Shown here: one piece after another, positions 37,613 through 46,192 of the stretch
How positions within the stretch are numbered: the first letter of the stretch is position 1
Layout of the letters: the number at the start of each line of letters is the position of its first letter
Assembly: GCF_003316845.1 (NCBI RefSeq)
Contig: NZ_QMIK01000001.1
Span: 1,426,001-1,490,000 of the forward strand
Length of the DNA stretch: 64,000 nt
DNA from: Cognataquiflexum aquatile
Lineage (GTDB): Bacteria > Bacteroidota > Bacteroidia > Cytophagales > Cyclobacteriaceae
Direction of reading: 5' to 3'
Notes under the pieces: model-generated
What the model saw: the letters and a program-made list of their open reading frames with translations, nothing else
What the model was told of the DNA's origin: nothing
Databases searched by the model: none
Made by a program: the position numbers and the translations under genes

Positions 37613-38653
37613 TTAGACAGTCTCATTCCTTTGAGGAACTTCCTTAACCTTGAGGCTATTTAGCATTGAAAATGACAGTGAATTTTTCAAAATTATACTG
37701 TATAATTTAATTAAACGGTTGTAAACCTTTGGCGAGGAACTGTCTAACCTCAATGCTAACTTGCTCAACTCAAAAACTAACTTAATGTCCCGGGATTGAA
37801 TCCATATAGCATACGCGGTATATATAGTCGCTATTGCCCGTGTCTTTCTTAAATTTAACATAATATGTCTATCCTTTTTTGAGAGTCGACTTTCAATCAA
37901 AAATAGTGTCTTAGCCAAACTTTTTGCATAAATCCCCTTTTCTATTTTTGGCCAAGATATGGTACCAACATACTTTCTGTACTCTCCAAGAATCTCAGGT
38001 GAATAGGCAATGGGATAATCTTTTGCCACTCTTGTCCACATTTCCCAATCTTCCCCGGCAATTACCCCGTAAAAACTTCCCAACTTTTCGTAAACTTGAC
38101 GTTTAACGACCATAATTACATATTGCATGGGTAACCCTGCAGACATTTTTAAAAAAGCATCTTTAACTAATCCTTCGTTACACTGTGTCAACTTAGCATC
38201 TTTCCTCTTTTCTCCAAATTCACCTATCGAATTATAGCTACAAAAAGCTGCCCCTGCTTCAGGATATTCTTCAAAAAGCGCCGTGAATTTTTTATAAAAC
38301 CCATCTTTGACCCGGTCATCTCCATGTAAGAGATGGACAAGATGTCCATTTGCACGGTTGATGCAGGTTTCAAAATTCCGGAGACTGCCCATATTTTGAG
38401 GCTGTCGGAAATATTTTACCCGACCCTTGCCTAAAGTCATCACCAAAGCCTCCACATCTGCGTCTGTGCTGCCGTCATCTACAACCTCAATCTGCATGAT
38501 GTCCTCTCCAAGATCCTGACTCAAGACACTTCCCAAAGCATCCGGGATGAATCTGGAACAGTTATAAACAGGTATCATGACAGACCATAAAGGCCTAATT
38601 GTACCTTCGGGAAGGACTGGAATATTGGGCGGGAAACTGGGTATACGCTCCAT
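37613..38653 (-). CDS. GT2 family glycosyltransferase
   Basis: A 346-residue protein from the ATG at 38653 (MERIPSFPPNIPVLPEGTIR). An upstream in-frame TTG at 38713 would add 20 hydrophobic residues and is less likely. Motifs: PLWSVMIPVYNCSRFIPDAL, EVVDDGSTD, VHLLHGDDRV as the metal site in place of DXD, and GEDWEMWTRVAKDYPI as the catalytic-base region. The enzyme opens the minus-strand half of the locus and precedes wzm by 73 bases. It may start or extend the exported glycan. Confidence 0.85.
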   Translation of the reverse strand: MERIPSFPPNIPVLPEGTIRPLWSVMIPVYNCSRFIPDALGSVLSQDLGEDIMQIEVVDDGSTDADVEALVMTLGKGRVKYFRQPQNMGSLRNFETCINRANGHLVHLLHGDDRVKDGFYKKFTALFEEYPEAGAAFCSYNSIGEFGEKRKDAKLTQCNEGLVKDAFLKMSAGLPMQYVIMVVKRQVYEKLGSFYGVIAGEDWEMWTRVAKDYPIAYSPEILGEYRKYVGTISWPKIEKGIYAKSLAKTLFLIESRLSKKDRHIMLNLRKTRAIATIYTAYAIWIQSRDIKLVFELSKLALRLDSSSPKVYNRLIKLYSIILKNSLSFSMLNSLKVKEVPQRNETV

Positions 38654-39050
38654 ATTGGAAAAGTTAAAATAAACTAAGTCAATTGACCGAATCAAATTTA
38701 AAATCCCAACCAAATTTAAATGTCAGGGCAAAGACAACTTTAAAAATAGGAGGGAAACCTTTGAATAAAGAAAAGTTGTGGCTTTAATGGATAATTAACA
38801 TTAATAAAACAAATATAGGTGAAACAATTCAAGATCAAAATAGTTAATAAATAATTTTGTTATTTTTTTTGTATATCATATATAAAAAAATGTATTACAT
38901 ATTTTTTTTAAGAAAATGCGGCATTACAATGAGGGTGAAATACTTAAATCTTTATTTGAAATAATTTAAAAATATCCGGATTGGTATCATTTTTTAAGGT
39001 ATTTGTCAAAAAAGAAATAACTCCATGATTTATTACTTAATTTATGTACA
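38654..39050. other. AT-rich region between two minus-strand operons
   Basis: About 400 bases separate the end of the redox/glycosyltransferase operon from the start of the Wzm/Wzt operon. The promoter of the latter should be here. I see A/T tracts and weak palindromes but no terminator or promoter pair that I would defend. Confidence 0.4.
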
Positions 39051-39773
39051 TCACCTATACCTCCATATCGTCCACAAAATCTTCCATCCAGCTCCAATCA
39101 CTCCTTTGATTGTTCCGCTTACTTTTGATACTCCGATTCTTTTACGGTAATCCACCGGAACTTCAGTCGTTTTCAATCCTGCTTTGGCAGCTTTGATCTG
39201 CATCTCGATGGTCCAACCGTAGTTCTGATCTACCATCCCCAAGCCTTTCAACTTGTCCCATTTGATGGCCCTGAACGGACCCAAATCGGAATAGTCTGTT
39301 TTGTATATTACTCTCATCAAACTAGTGGCCAACCAATTACCGAATACCTGAGGCAAAGTCATCGACCCACTTTCTCTATTTCCCCTAGCCCTTGAACCTA
39401 TCACCATATCATAATCTTGCTTTAAAATAGGATCAATGACAGCATGCAGCTGTTCGGGATAATCACTGTAATCGCCATCCAAAAAAACCAGGATATCAGG
39501 CTCCATATCCAAATTCGCCAAATAGGACATCCCTGTTAAACATGCTTTTCCATAACCCATTACCCGTTCATCCAAAACAATCGCACCTGCTTTCTCTGCC
39601 ACTTGGCGGGTATTGTCTTTAGAATTGTTGTTTACGACTAAGACATTCCTTACTGACTTGGGAATGTCGTGGATGACTTTTCCGATCGAACCTTCTTCAT
39701 TATAGGCCGGAATCAACACGTCAATAATCGGGAATGGTTTATGTTGCTCTTTTAGGGTTGAATTTAAAGACAT
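39051..39773 (-). CDS. DPM1-like polyprenyl-phosphate GT2 glycosyltransferase
   Basis: A 240-residue soluble GT2 enzyme: IDVLIPAYNEEGSIGKVIHD, NVLVVNNNSKDNTRQVA, ILVFLDGDYSDYPEQL (DXD region) and GSRARGNRESGSM, with DYRKRIGVSKVSG near the end. This is the dolichyl/polyprenyl-phosphate mannose (or glucose) synthase pattern without C-terminal membrane helices. Such enzymes charge a lipid phosphate with a sugar for later use outside the membrane. It is the last gene of the minus-strand operon, 55 bases after the BcsA-like gene. The donor sugar is unknown. Confidence 0.82.
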   Translation of the reverse strand: MSLNSTLKEQHKPFPIIDVLIPAYNEEGSIGKVIHDIPKSVRNVLVVNNNSKDNTRQVAEKAGAIVLDERVMGYGKACLTGMSYLANLDMEPDILVFLDGDYSDYPEQLHAVIDPILKQDYDMVIGSRARGNRESGSMTLPQVFGNWLATSLMRVIYKTDYSDLGPFRAIKWDKLKGLGMVDQNYGWTIEMQIKAAKAGLKTTEVPVDYRKRIGVSKVSGTIKGVIGAGWKILWTIWRYR

Positions 39774-39828
39774 TGATTTTTGGATGAAATTGGAAGGGAA
39801 CTTCTGACAGTCCTTTTGAAATTCGGGA

Positions 39829-41295
39829 TTATTTTAGCCTATAACTTTTCAGTGACTCAATGAAAACCACAGAATAGCCAAAAGTCAGCATCAGGTGAAA
39901 AACCAACATCTCATAGGTTTGGAAGTGAATCGATAATATTACCATCATCAAGAAAATTACAGCTAAAAGCCCTTCAATGTAGGTTGTGAATGGTATTTTG
40001 ATCTGATTGTAAATATTCTTTGTCCAGGATTTTTGGCTTTTCTCCAGGTTGTATTTCGGTGTACGGATGAAAGGAGACCGTTTTCCTGTCAGTCCTTCCC
40101 AAACTGCCTGTGCATTGTGCAAAGCAAGTCCCATCGATACAGCTAGAAACAGGGGCAACTCCCAAAGAAATCTCCCGATTCCTTTCCATGAATAATCCAC
40201 CAAACTCAAATTGGCAAAGAAATAAACCAAAGCTATGATCACAAATCCCACAAAAAACACAGCTGCTGCCTGAAAATAACTATCCGGAATATATCCCTGA
40301 TGGAAAGCCCACCAAATCGGAATGCTGCTAAGGCTTACCAATAATACTGCGATGAAAATCACCGCATTTAGCAAATGGGCAGTTGCATGTAGTTTGGTTT
40401 TGAACGGAAGCTTTTTGGAAAGCACATTCCCAAGGTGCTTCACTGCGCATTCGGCGCCACCTTTTGTCCACCTGAATTGCTGTGATTTGATCGCCGACAT
40501 TACGGGCGGAAGTTCTGCAGGGGATTTGATATCAGGTCGGTAAATAAACTTCCATCCTTTTTGCTGGGCCCGGTAACTCAGGTCAAGGTCTTCTGTCAGG
40601 GTGTCATCGTGCCAATTGCCGGCATCGAGGATACAGCTTTTCCTCCATATCCCTCCCGTCCCATTGAAATTGATAAATGCATGCTGCCCGTTTCTCCCCA
40701 TCTGCTCCACCATAAAATGGGCATCCAAAGCAAAAGCCTGCAAGCGGGTCAAAACAGAATACTCCTCATTCAAATGTGTCCATCTCGTCTGTACCATGCC
40801 TACTTTCTCGTCCTGAAAATGCCCGATGGTCTTCATCAGAAAATCTGGATCCGGAACAAAATCGGCATCAAAAATTGCTATAAATTCACCATCAGCCACT
40901 TCCATTCCATCTCTCAAAGCACCTGCTTTGAATCCTTTTCGGTCTATCCGATGGATATATTTGAAATTTACATCTGGAAATTCTTTCAACTTGCGCTTGA
41001 TGATCTGGGAAGTTTCGTCGGTACTGTCGTCCAATATCTGGATCTCTATTTTGTCGGAAGGATAGCGAAATTTGGAAACTGCATCGATCAACCTTTCTAC
41101 TACATACATTTCATTATAGATAGGAAGCTGTACGGTCACTTTAGGTAAATCTTTGGCTGCGGGTTCCAATGATATATTAAGATTCTTTTTGAATTGAAAA
41201 AAATGATATAGCAAATGTGCCTGAGCAAAACTGTAAAAAAGAATGAACAGCATTGCCAGAATGTATATTCCCAAAAAGAAATAAATGAAGATCAT
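39829..41295 (-). CDS. BcsA-like processive GT2 glycosyltransferase
   Basis: A 488-residue membrane enzyme. One N-terminal helix (IYFFLGIYILAMLFILFYSF) precedes the catalytic domain with PKVTVQLPIYNEMYVVERLI, EIQILDDSTDET (first Asp), AIFDADFVPDPDFL (DXD), LTEDLDLSYRAQQKGWK (TED) and SQQFRWTKGGAECA (Q-x-x-R-W). These are the hallmarks of cellulose synthase-type processive enzymes. Four or more helices follow, which could form a translocation channel. The PilZ domain of BcsA is missing. Its ATG overlaps the stop of the 4Fe-4S gene by one base (TAATG), so translation is coupled. The polymer or glycolipid made is unknown. Confidence 0.85.
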   Translation of the reverse strand: MIFIYFFLGIYILAMLFILFYSFAQAHLLYHFFQFKKNLNISLEPAAKDLPKVTVQLPIYNEMYVVERLIDAVSKFRYPSDKIEIQILDDSTDETSQIIKRKLKEFPDVNFKYIHRIDRKGFKAGALRDGMEVADGEFIAIFDADFVPDPDFLMKTIGHFQDEKVGMVQTRWTHLNEEYSVLTRLQAFALDAHFMVEQMGRNGQHAFINFNGTGGIWRKSCILDAGNWHDDTLTEDLDLSYRAQQKGWKFIYRPDIKSPAELPPVMSAIKSQQFRWTKGGAECAVKHLGNVLSKKLPFKTKLHATAHLLNAVIFIAVLLVSLSSIPIWWAFHQGYIPDSYFQAAAVFFVGFVIIALVYFFANLSLVDYSWKGIGRFLWELPLFLAVSMGLALHNAQAVWEGLTGKRSPFIRTPKYNLEKSQKSWTKNIYNQIKIPFTTYIEGLLAVIFLMMVILSIHFQTYEMLVFHLMLTFGYSVVFIESLKSYRLK

Positions 41296-42839
41296 TAAGC
41301 TTTTACAGTGATGGAATTGTTTCCGATGATGATGGGCATTTCGTTGATTCTCCCCTCCTCATCTCCATTTTCAAGTTTTAACACTCCCCTTGGACAAACT
41401 GCGGAACATACACCACAGCCGACGCAGGAAGAACGGACAATGTTTTGGCCCCTTTGTGCATACCACCTCACATCAATGCCCATTTCGCAATAAGTGGAGC
41501 AATTGCCGCAGGAGATGCACTGACCGCCATTGGTAGTGATTCGGAACCGGGATTTGAAGCGCTGCACCAATCCAAGGTATGCTGCCAATGGGCACCCAAA
41601 TCTACACCAAACCCTGTTACCCATCAAGGGATAAAATCCTGTTCCGATTACACCTGCAAAAGCCGAACCAATGGCAAAGCCATAAATACTGTGCAGCTGA
41701 TCAGTTGCCTGTCCCAAAATAGCGAATCCTGAAAAATAATTTATGATTGTCAGTGCAGTCGAAATCACTGCAAAACCCAAAACGCCGTGAATGAGATAGC
41801 GCTCGATTTTCCATGCTTTCACAGTTTTGTCGGATAGCTGACGGTAAGGGTCACCCAAAGTCTCAGCCAATCCTCCACAGCCGCAAACCCACGAGCAATA
41901 CCACCTTTTCCCATAAAAATAAGTGAATAATGGAACCCCAATCACGATCAAAATGATCCCCCAAATCAACATGAACATTCCCAAAGCACCGGAACTGATC
42001 ATTCCATCTATTCTGTATTCATAGAAAAAGGAATAATCCAAAGGCCAAATATTTTTGAAGTCATGCCAAGGCATGTTCATCAACACCAAAATTTCCGGCA
42101 ATAAAAAAGCAAATGCCAATTGAAAAAACATGACTGATGTTGTTCTGATAGTCTGATAGGCATTGCCCCGGTATTTTCTAAACATCCTGATGCCCATCAC
42201 GATGATGGCCAAAGTGTAGATAAATCCATACAAAAACCATTGACTTGCCGGATTGCCGGAAAGCGCCACACTGATCGGATCGACCATCAGAACGAGGTTG
42301 GTGATGTACTCCGGAAACCAATAAAGCACAATATAAAAGAGGATCAGCCAAGAGCCGGTAATCATTCCCAAAAGCCCCTTTGACTTCATCGAGGAAAAGA
42401 AAATCCCATCATTTTTGATCCCCTCCGTTTGGCCGCGGTAAAGGGGAAGAATGTAAAGCAATGCACCAAAAACACCTATCAGAACGGTGATCCCCAAAAA
42501 CAAAAATGGGTTCTCCGAAACAGGTCCTGTAGACGAAGCTTTGGTCAATGCAAAAGCATAATTGTCCCAAATCACCTTATCCCATTCCTGATTTGCTTTT
42601 AAACAGTCATTATAGGCATTGAAATAACTTTTGAAATCACTGATAAAAGCAAAATTTGAAGAATAAGTTTTTCCAAACATCGGTGAAAGCACTTCCACCA
42701 TCTTTTCCGAATGGATTTCTTTGACATTGGCCTCGACAGTTCCCTTTTCCAACTGATAAGTACCGAAAAAAGGGAGGAGAGTGAACAACAGTAGTCCAAA
42801 GGCAAAAATTAAAAGTCCTATTTTTTGAATGGTTTTCAT
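41295..42839 (-). CDS. NapH/MauN-like membrane 4Fe-4S electron-transfer protein
   Basis: A 514-residue protein with several membrane helices from the start (IGLLIFAFGLLLFTLLPFFG). Cysteine motifs of the Fer4_5 type follow in loops, KRWYCSWVCGCGGL and NRVWCRFGCPLAAYLG, and then a soluble double-cluster ferredoxin: CISCGNCSTYCEMGI and CVGCGVCSAVCPRGVLKL, each C-x2-C-x2-C-x3-C. NapH-type proteins move electrons between quinol and a periplasmic or membrane partner. Its start overlaps the stop of the FAD oxidoreductase by four bases, and its stop overlaps the next gene. A redox chain from NAD(P)H through FAD to the membrane iron-sulfur clusters is the natural reading; the final acceptor is unknown. 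Confidence 0.85.
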   Translation of the reverse strand: MKTIQKIGLLIFAFGLLLFTLLPFFGTYQLEKGTVEANVKEIHSEKMVEVLSPMFGKTYSSNFAFISDFKSYFNAYNDCLKANQEWDKVIWDNYAFALTKASSTGPVSENPFLFLGITVLIGVFGALLYILPLYRGQTEGIKNDGIFFSSMKSKGLLGMITGSWLILFYIVLYWFPEYITNLVLMVDPISVALSGNPASQWFLYGFIYTLAIIVMGIRMFRKYRGNAYQTIRTTSVMFFQLAFAFLLPEILVLMNMPWHDFKNIWPLDYSFFYEYRIDGMISSGALGMFMLIWGIILIVIGVPLFTYFYGKRWYCSWVCGCGGLAETLGDPYRQLSDKTVKAWKIERYLIHGVLGFAVISTALTIINYFSGFAILGQATDQLHSIYGFAIGSAFAGVIGTGFYPLMGNRVWCRFGCPLAAYLGLVQRFKSRFRITTNGGQCISCGNCSTYCEMGIDVRWYAQRGQNIVRSSCVGCGVCSAVCPRGVLKLENGDEEGRINEMPIIIGNNSITVKA

Positions 42840-44221
42840 GCTTTTGACCCGATTAATTTTTGAATAAAAGACATTTTGTGGACCTTCAGGGATTTCCCTT
42901 TTTGCTTGTTGTAGTGATCCAAGACGGCCTTGTGATGGGATTTGAAAAACTCCGGATTGAAGCTTGATTTGTTAAGGTGGGTCAGCACTTTTTCGAACAT
43001 CCAACCATCCGAGATGGCCTTATCAAAATAATCATGCCGTAATCTCCAGCCAAAAGCATTCACTCCTTTGATTTTCATATCTGATTTCCCATACAAAAAC
43101 CGGATTGCAATTTTCCCTCCGTCATCTTCCCAATACAAACTTTCATATTCCTCAGACCAAACAGGAGGTACAAAACCATAGGTTTGGTATTCAATGTCAA
43201 GAAATTTGGCGGAATTGAACCAAACACCCGGTTGGTAGGGAACAGGATTGTCTGAAGTCAGGTTGAACGCAAGTGTTTCTCCGTGCATTCTTCCTGTGTA
43301 CCAAACCTGTTCGATATTTTTCCGGTCTGCAGCCGGTGCTTCCTGGAATTCTGCACAGTCACCGATGGCATATACGTCGGGAATATTCGTTTTGAAAAAC
43401 CTGTCCACGATGATGCCTCTTTTGGTTTGTAATGTTTTATTATTTCCAGAACTCTCCAAGGGTTTGGTTCGAAGAAATTCAATATTGGGACTGACTCCAA
43501 CAGTCAATCCTACAAACTGACAATCAATCTTTTCTCCTTTTTTGGTGGTGATGGCCTTCACTTTTCCGGACGCATCCCCAATAATTTCTCCCAATTCTGT
43601 TTCCAGTCTAAGGTCAATATGGTGTTCCAAAATATGGCGATTGATCATTTTGGATTCTTCCAAGGGGAGGATATTGTCCCAAAAGTTCTTTTCCCTCACC
43701 AGAAATGTCACCGGAATCTTCCTGCTGTTAAGCATTTCGGCCATCTCAATCCCAATCAATCCTCCACCCACAATGACCGCCCTGCTGATATCTTTGGTAT
43801 TGGATTCCATGAGTTCCAAGTCCTGATACGAATACATCCCCTGCACGCCTTTCAGGTCTTGGCCCGGCCAACCGAATTTATTTGGCTTGGAGCCTGTAGC
43901 CAAAACCAACACATCGTAAGTCATGGATTCTTTATTGGAAAAAATCAGCGCCTTCTCCTCAAAATCAATTTTTTCTACCCAAGCCCTTTTCAGGTTAATC
44001 CTGTTTTTTTCCCAAAACCAATCTTCGTAAGGTTTTGTATGCTCATATTTCATGTGGCCCATGTAGATGTACATGAGCGCGGTTCGGGAAAAAAAATGAT
44101 CCGTTTCCCCTGAAATGATGGTTATTTGGGCGGATTCATCTTTTTTTCGGATATGCCGGGCACAGGTGACACCGGAGATTCCGTTTCCGATGATGACAAT
44201 ATTTCTGTTTGCTTTACTCAT
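42836..44221 (-). CDS. FAD/NAD(P)-dependent oxidoreductase
   Basis: A 461-residue pyridine-nucleotide-type flavoprotein from the ATG at 44221. A TTG at 44302 would add 27 unlike residues. The FAD site is IVIIGNGISGVTCARHIRKK, the NAD(P) site RAVIVGGGLIGIEMAEML, and the second FAD motif is NIPDVYAIGDCAEF. The layout resembles rubredoxin or NirB-like reductases and not a disulfide reductase, since no CxxxxC is present beside the first motif. The C-terminal ~140 residues (from PGVWFNSAKFLDIEYQTYGF) are an extra domain. The ATG overlaps the end of the DUF547 gene by eight bases. It probably feeds electrons to the iron-sulfur protein encoded next. Confidence 0.87.
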   Translation of the reverse strand: MSKANRNIVIIGNGISGVTCARHIRKKDESAQITIISGETDHFFSRTALMYIYMGHMKYEHTKPYEDWFWEKNRINLKRAWVEKIDFEEKALIFSNKESMTYDVLVLATGSKPNKFGWPGQDLKGVQGMYSYQDLELMESNTKDISRAVIVGGGLIGIEMAEMLNSRKIPVTFLVREKNFWDNILPLEESKMINRHILEHHIDLRLETELGEIIGDASGKVKAITTKKGEKIDCQFVGLTVGVSPNIEFLRTKPLESSGNNKTLQTKRGIIVDRFFKTNIPDVYAIGDCAEFQEAPAADRKNIEQVWYTGRMHGETLAFNLTSDNPVPYQPGVWFNSAKFLDIEYQTYGFVPPVWSEEYESLYWEDDGGKIAIRFLYGKSDMKIKGVNAFGWRLRHDYFDKAISDGWMFEKVLTHLNKSSFNPEFFKSHHKAVLDHYNKQKGKSLKVHKMSFIQKLIGSKA

Positions 44222-44969
44222 TGAGGGACCAATCGTAGTCAAGGTGTGAGACCTTGGCGTTTGGTTTGATTTTGATGGTGGAATATTGGTTAAGGTAATC
44301 AATTAAGCTTCCATTTTTTGTAAAGTCACCTTTGAACCAAGAAAAAATTGATGAAATTTCAATCTTATCGACTGTGATTTTATTCCTTTTGGTATCATTG
44401 ACAAATGTTCTTGCCACCTTATCTAGCTGTTGGTCAATTTTCTCAGGAAAAAAAGCTTCATTCAACAAAGGAGGACACGAGAAAGATGCACAGTTGATTG
44501 CAAAATGGATCCTAGGATCTTCGAATTCCTTCCTCAGGATTTTGTGCTCTATCTCATCAAGAGAAGCTTCCTTCCCTCCTATTTTGAAAAATTTGATATG
44601 CCAAACGGTATTGACCAAAGGAATTTTTACCGTGGGGTGTAAGTCCTGAATGCTTTTAACAGGATAATTATCGACAATGAGCTTTACCGTAAAGGCATTG
44701 TAAGCATTGATCCAATAGGCCAATTGTTCTTCCTTTGACCATTTCCCCCTGTCCGGGGCATTGTTGCTCAGGAAATCGAGGTATTTGTCAAGCTTGGCTT
44801 TATCTTGGATAAATCCCTTGTAATTGACAATCCCATCTTTGCTGACATGCTTTTTGAGCAACTCATCGAATGCCTGATGGGATGGTGCTTTGGAGTTGGC
44901 CTGACCGAGTTCTGAAGAACCACAGGAAAGACTGAAGAGAAAAAGGCCGATTATAAAAAGAATTTTCAT
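44214..44969 (-). CDS. DUF547 lipoprotein
   Basis: A 251-residue protein with a lipoprotein signal (MKILFIIGLFLFSLSC). The DUF547 body has YWINAYNAFTVKLIVDNYPV near residue 87, EASLDEIEHKILRKEF near 145, DPRIHFAINCASFSCPPLLN near 165 (the two conserved cysteines) and a final LDYDWSLNE. The family is widespread and its biochemical role is not established; a papain-like fold has been suggested. It is the first gene of the operon with FAD, 4Fe-4S and two GT2 proteins, and should sit on a periplasm-facing membrane. The conserved cysteines could link it to the redox chain, which is inference. Confidence 0.88.
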   Translation of the reverse strand: MKILFIIGLFLFSLSCGSSELGQANSKAPSHQAFDELLKKHVSKDGIVNYKGFIQDKAKLDKYLDFLSNNAPDRGKWSKEEQLAYWINAYNAFTVKLIVDNYPVKSIQDLHPTVKIPLVNTVWHIKFFKIGGKEASLDEIEHKILRKEFEDPRIHFAINCASFSCPPLLNEAFFPEKIDQQLDKVARTFVNDTKRNKITVDKIEISSIFSWFKGDFTKNGSLIDYLNQYSTIKIKPNAKVSHLDYDWSLNE

Positions 44970-45043
44970 TTTATCTGAATCAGGTTACAAATTATCCATT
45001 CCCGGAGATATACGGAACAGAAATGATTTTAGCTTAGCTATTC

Positions 45044-45067
45044 CTCATTTAAAAAAAGTTAAATGAG
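45044..45067 (-). terminator. Hairpin between the phosphodiesterase gene and the DUF547 operon
   Basis: CTCATTTAA and TTAAATGAG form a 9-bp stem. On the minus strand the loop is CTTTTT. It lies about 90 bases after the phosphodiesterase stop codon. The T run is in the loop, so termination is uncertain. Confidence 0.35.
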
Positions 45068-45154
45068 AACAAAGTCAAATTTACACCCGGGTACAAACAA
45101 CATTTGTCGGGAGTAAGACAACAGAAAAAATTGAATTCAGGATAATTTTCTTTT

Positions 45155-46027
45155 TTACCTTTTTGGGGCAAGATTCGGGTAATCGGTAATGATTCCATCC
45201 ACTCCCATTTCCAATAACCGTTCCATCTGATCGGTGGTGTTGACAGTCCAAGGAATGATTTTCATTCCTTTTTGATGGAGTTGGTCTACCGTCTCTTTGG
45301 TCAAAGCAATAAAATAAGGAGAATAAATCTGAGGCTGAAATCCCAACTCAGCAAGCTGTTCGGAGGGTTTGGCTGCCGTTTCGACCAACATGGCCAAAGT
45401 CACCTTGGGATAAGCCTGATGCATGTATTGCAAAACACGGAAATCAAAGGATTGAATATTTACCCTGTTCCAATCAAGTTTTCCGTCAATTACTTGATAC
45501 ACCATATCAGAAAATTCCTTTGGAGCAGGATGGTAAGTACCGTCACCCTCCGGGCCGCTTTTGATCTCGATATTGTAATTTGGCTTGGGTAATCCCATAT
45601 CTGCCACATATTTTTCGACAACATCAATCAGATCCGAGAGTTTGGGTTTGCTGACATGAAACTTAACCTGCTTTGGGAATCCCAAATGGAATTTGCTACC
45701 ACAGTCGTATTTCACTACCTCAGAAAAGTCCATCTGATAGATATTGTGAGATTTATCTCCTGCCGCAATCTCTTTTCCGTCTGAAGTCAGGCAGATCACA
45801 GGGTTCATATAAGGTTCGTGGGAGACAATTACAATCCCGTCTTTGGTTACTGCCAAGTCCAATTCCAATGTGGTTGCGCCCAGATCCAAAGCTTTGATCA
45901 TGGCCGGAATGGTATTTTCAGGCATTAATCCCCTTGCGCCGCGGTGGCCTTGGAGGTCATAGGTAAATTGGGCCGAGGCAGACATGATCAAAAGGAAAAA
46001 AAAGAGTGTGGAAAAGATGGTTTTCAT
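45155..46027 (-). CDS. Glycerophosphodiester phosphodiesterase, secreted
   Basis: A 290-residue GDPD enzyme. Residues 1-19 are a signal peptide (FSTLFFFLLIMSASAQ). The catalytic HRGARGLMPENTIPA at residue ~28 supplies His and Glu, LELDLAVTKDGIVIVSHEP near 55 supplies the metal-binding Glu/Asp and second His, and the end IPWTVNTTDQMERLLEMGVDGIITDYPN is typical of the TIM-barrel C-terminus. It hydrolyses glycerophosphodiesters to glycerol-3-phosphate and an alcohol in the periplasm, supporting phosphate or glycerol scavenging. It is a single gene between hairpins. Confidence 0.92.
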   Translation of the reverse strand: MKTIFSTLFFFLLIMSASAQFTYDLQGHRGARGLMPENTIPAMIKALDLGATTLELDLAVTKDGIVIVSHEPYMNPVICLTSDGKEIAAGDKSHNIYQMDFSEVVKYDCGSKFHLGFPKQVKFHVSKPKLSDLIDVVEKYVADMGLPKPNYNIEIKSGPEGDGTYHPAPKEFSDMVYQVIDGKLDWNRVNIQSFDFRVLQYMHQAYPKVTLAMLVETAAKPSEQLAELGFQPQIYSPYFIALTKETVDQLHQKGMKIIPWTVNTTDQMERLLEMGVDGIITDYPNLAPKR

Positions 46028-46125
46028 TGGGTTCTATTTTTGACTAATTTACCACAGATTTTAAATTTGATGAGGATTTTGGGATTAATGTTTCATTAAT
46101 TAACGGATGGAAATGAATCCAAATA

Positions 46126-46171
46126 ACCACAAAAGGCACAAAAGATTGATTTCTTCTGTGCCTTTTGTGGT
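46126..46171 (-). terminator. 15-bp hairpin after rimO
   Basis: ACCACAAAAGGCACA (46126-46140) and TGTGCCTTTTGTGGT (46157-46171) form a perfect 15-bp stem around a 16-base loop. It is 22 bases beyond the rimO stop on the minus strand and upstream of the phosphodiesterase gene. Termination is the likely role; there is no long T run. Confidence 0.5.
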
Positions 46172-46192
46172 AAAAACAGTTTGCTCAAAACT

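Noticed and set aside
40561-41148. 195-codon plus-strand ORF inside the BcsA-like gene
   Set aside because: It is antisense to the conserved catalytic domain of a real GT2 gene and has no protein-like motif.
39829-41295. Cellulose synthase proper (BcsA)
   Set aside because: The PilZ domain and bcsB/bcsC partners are absent, and the neighbours are redox proteins, so only a BcsA-like processive transferase can be claimed.
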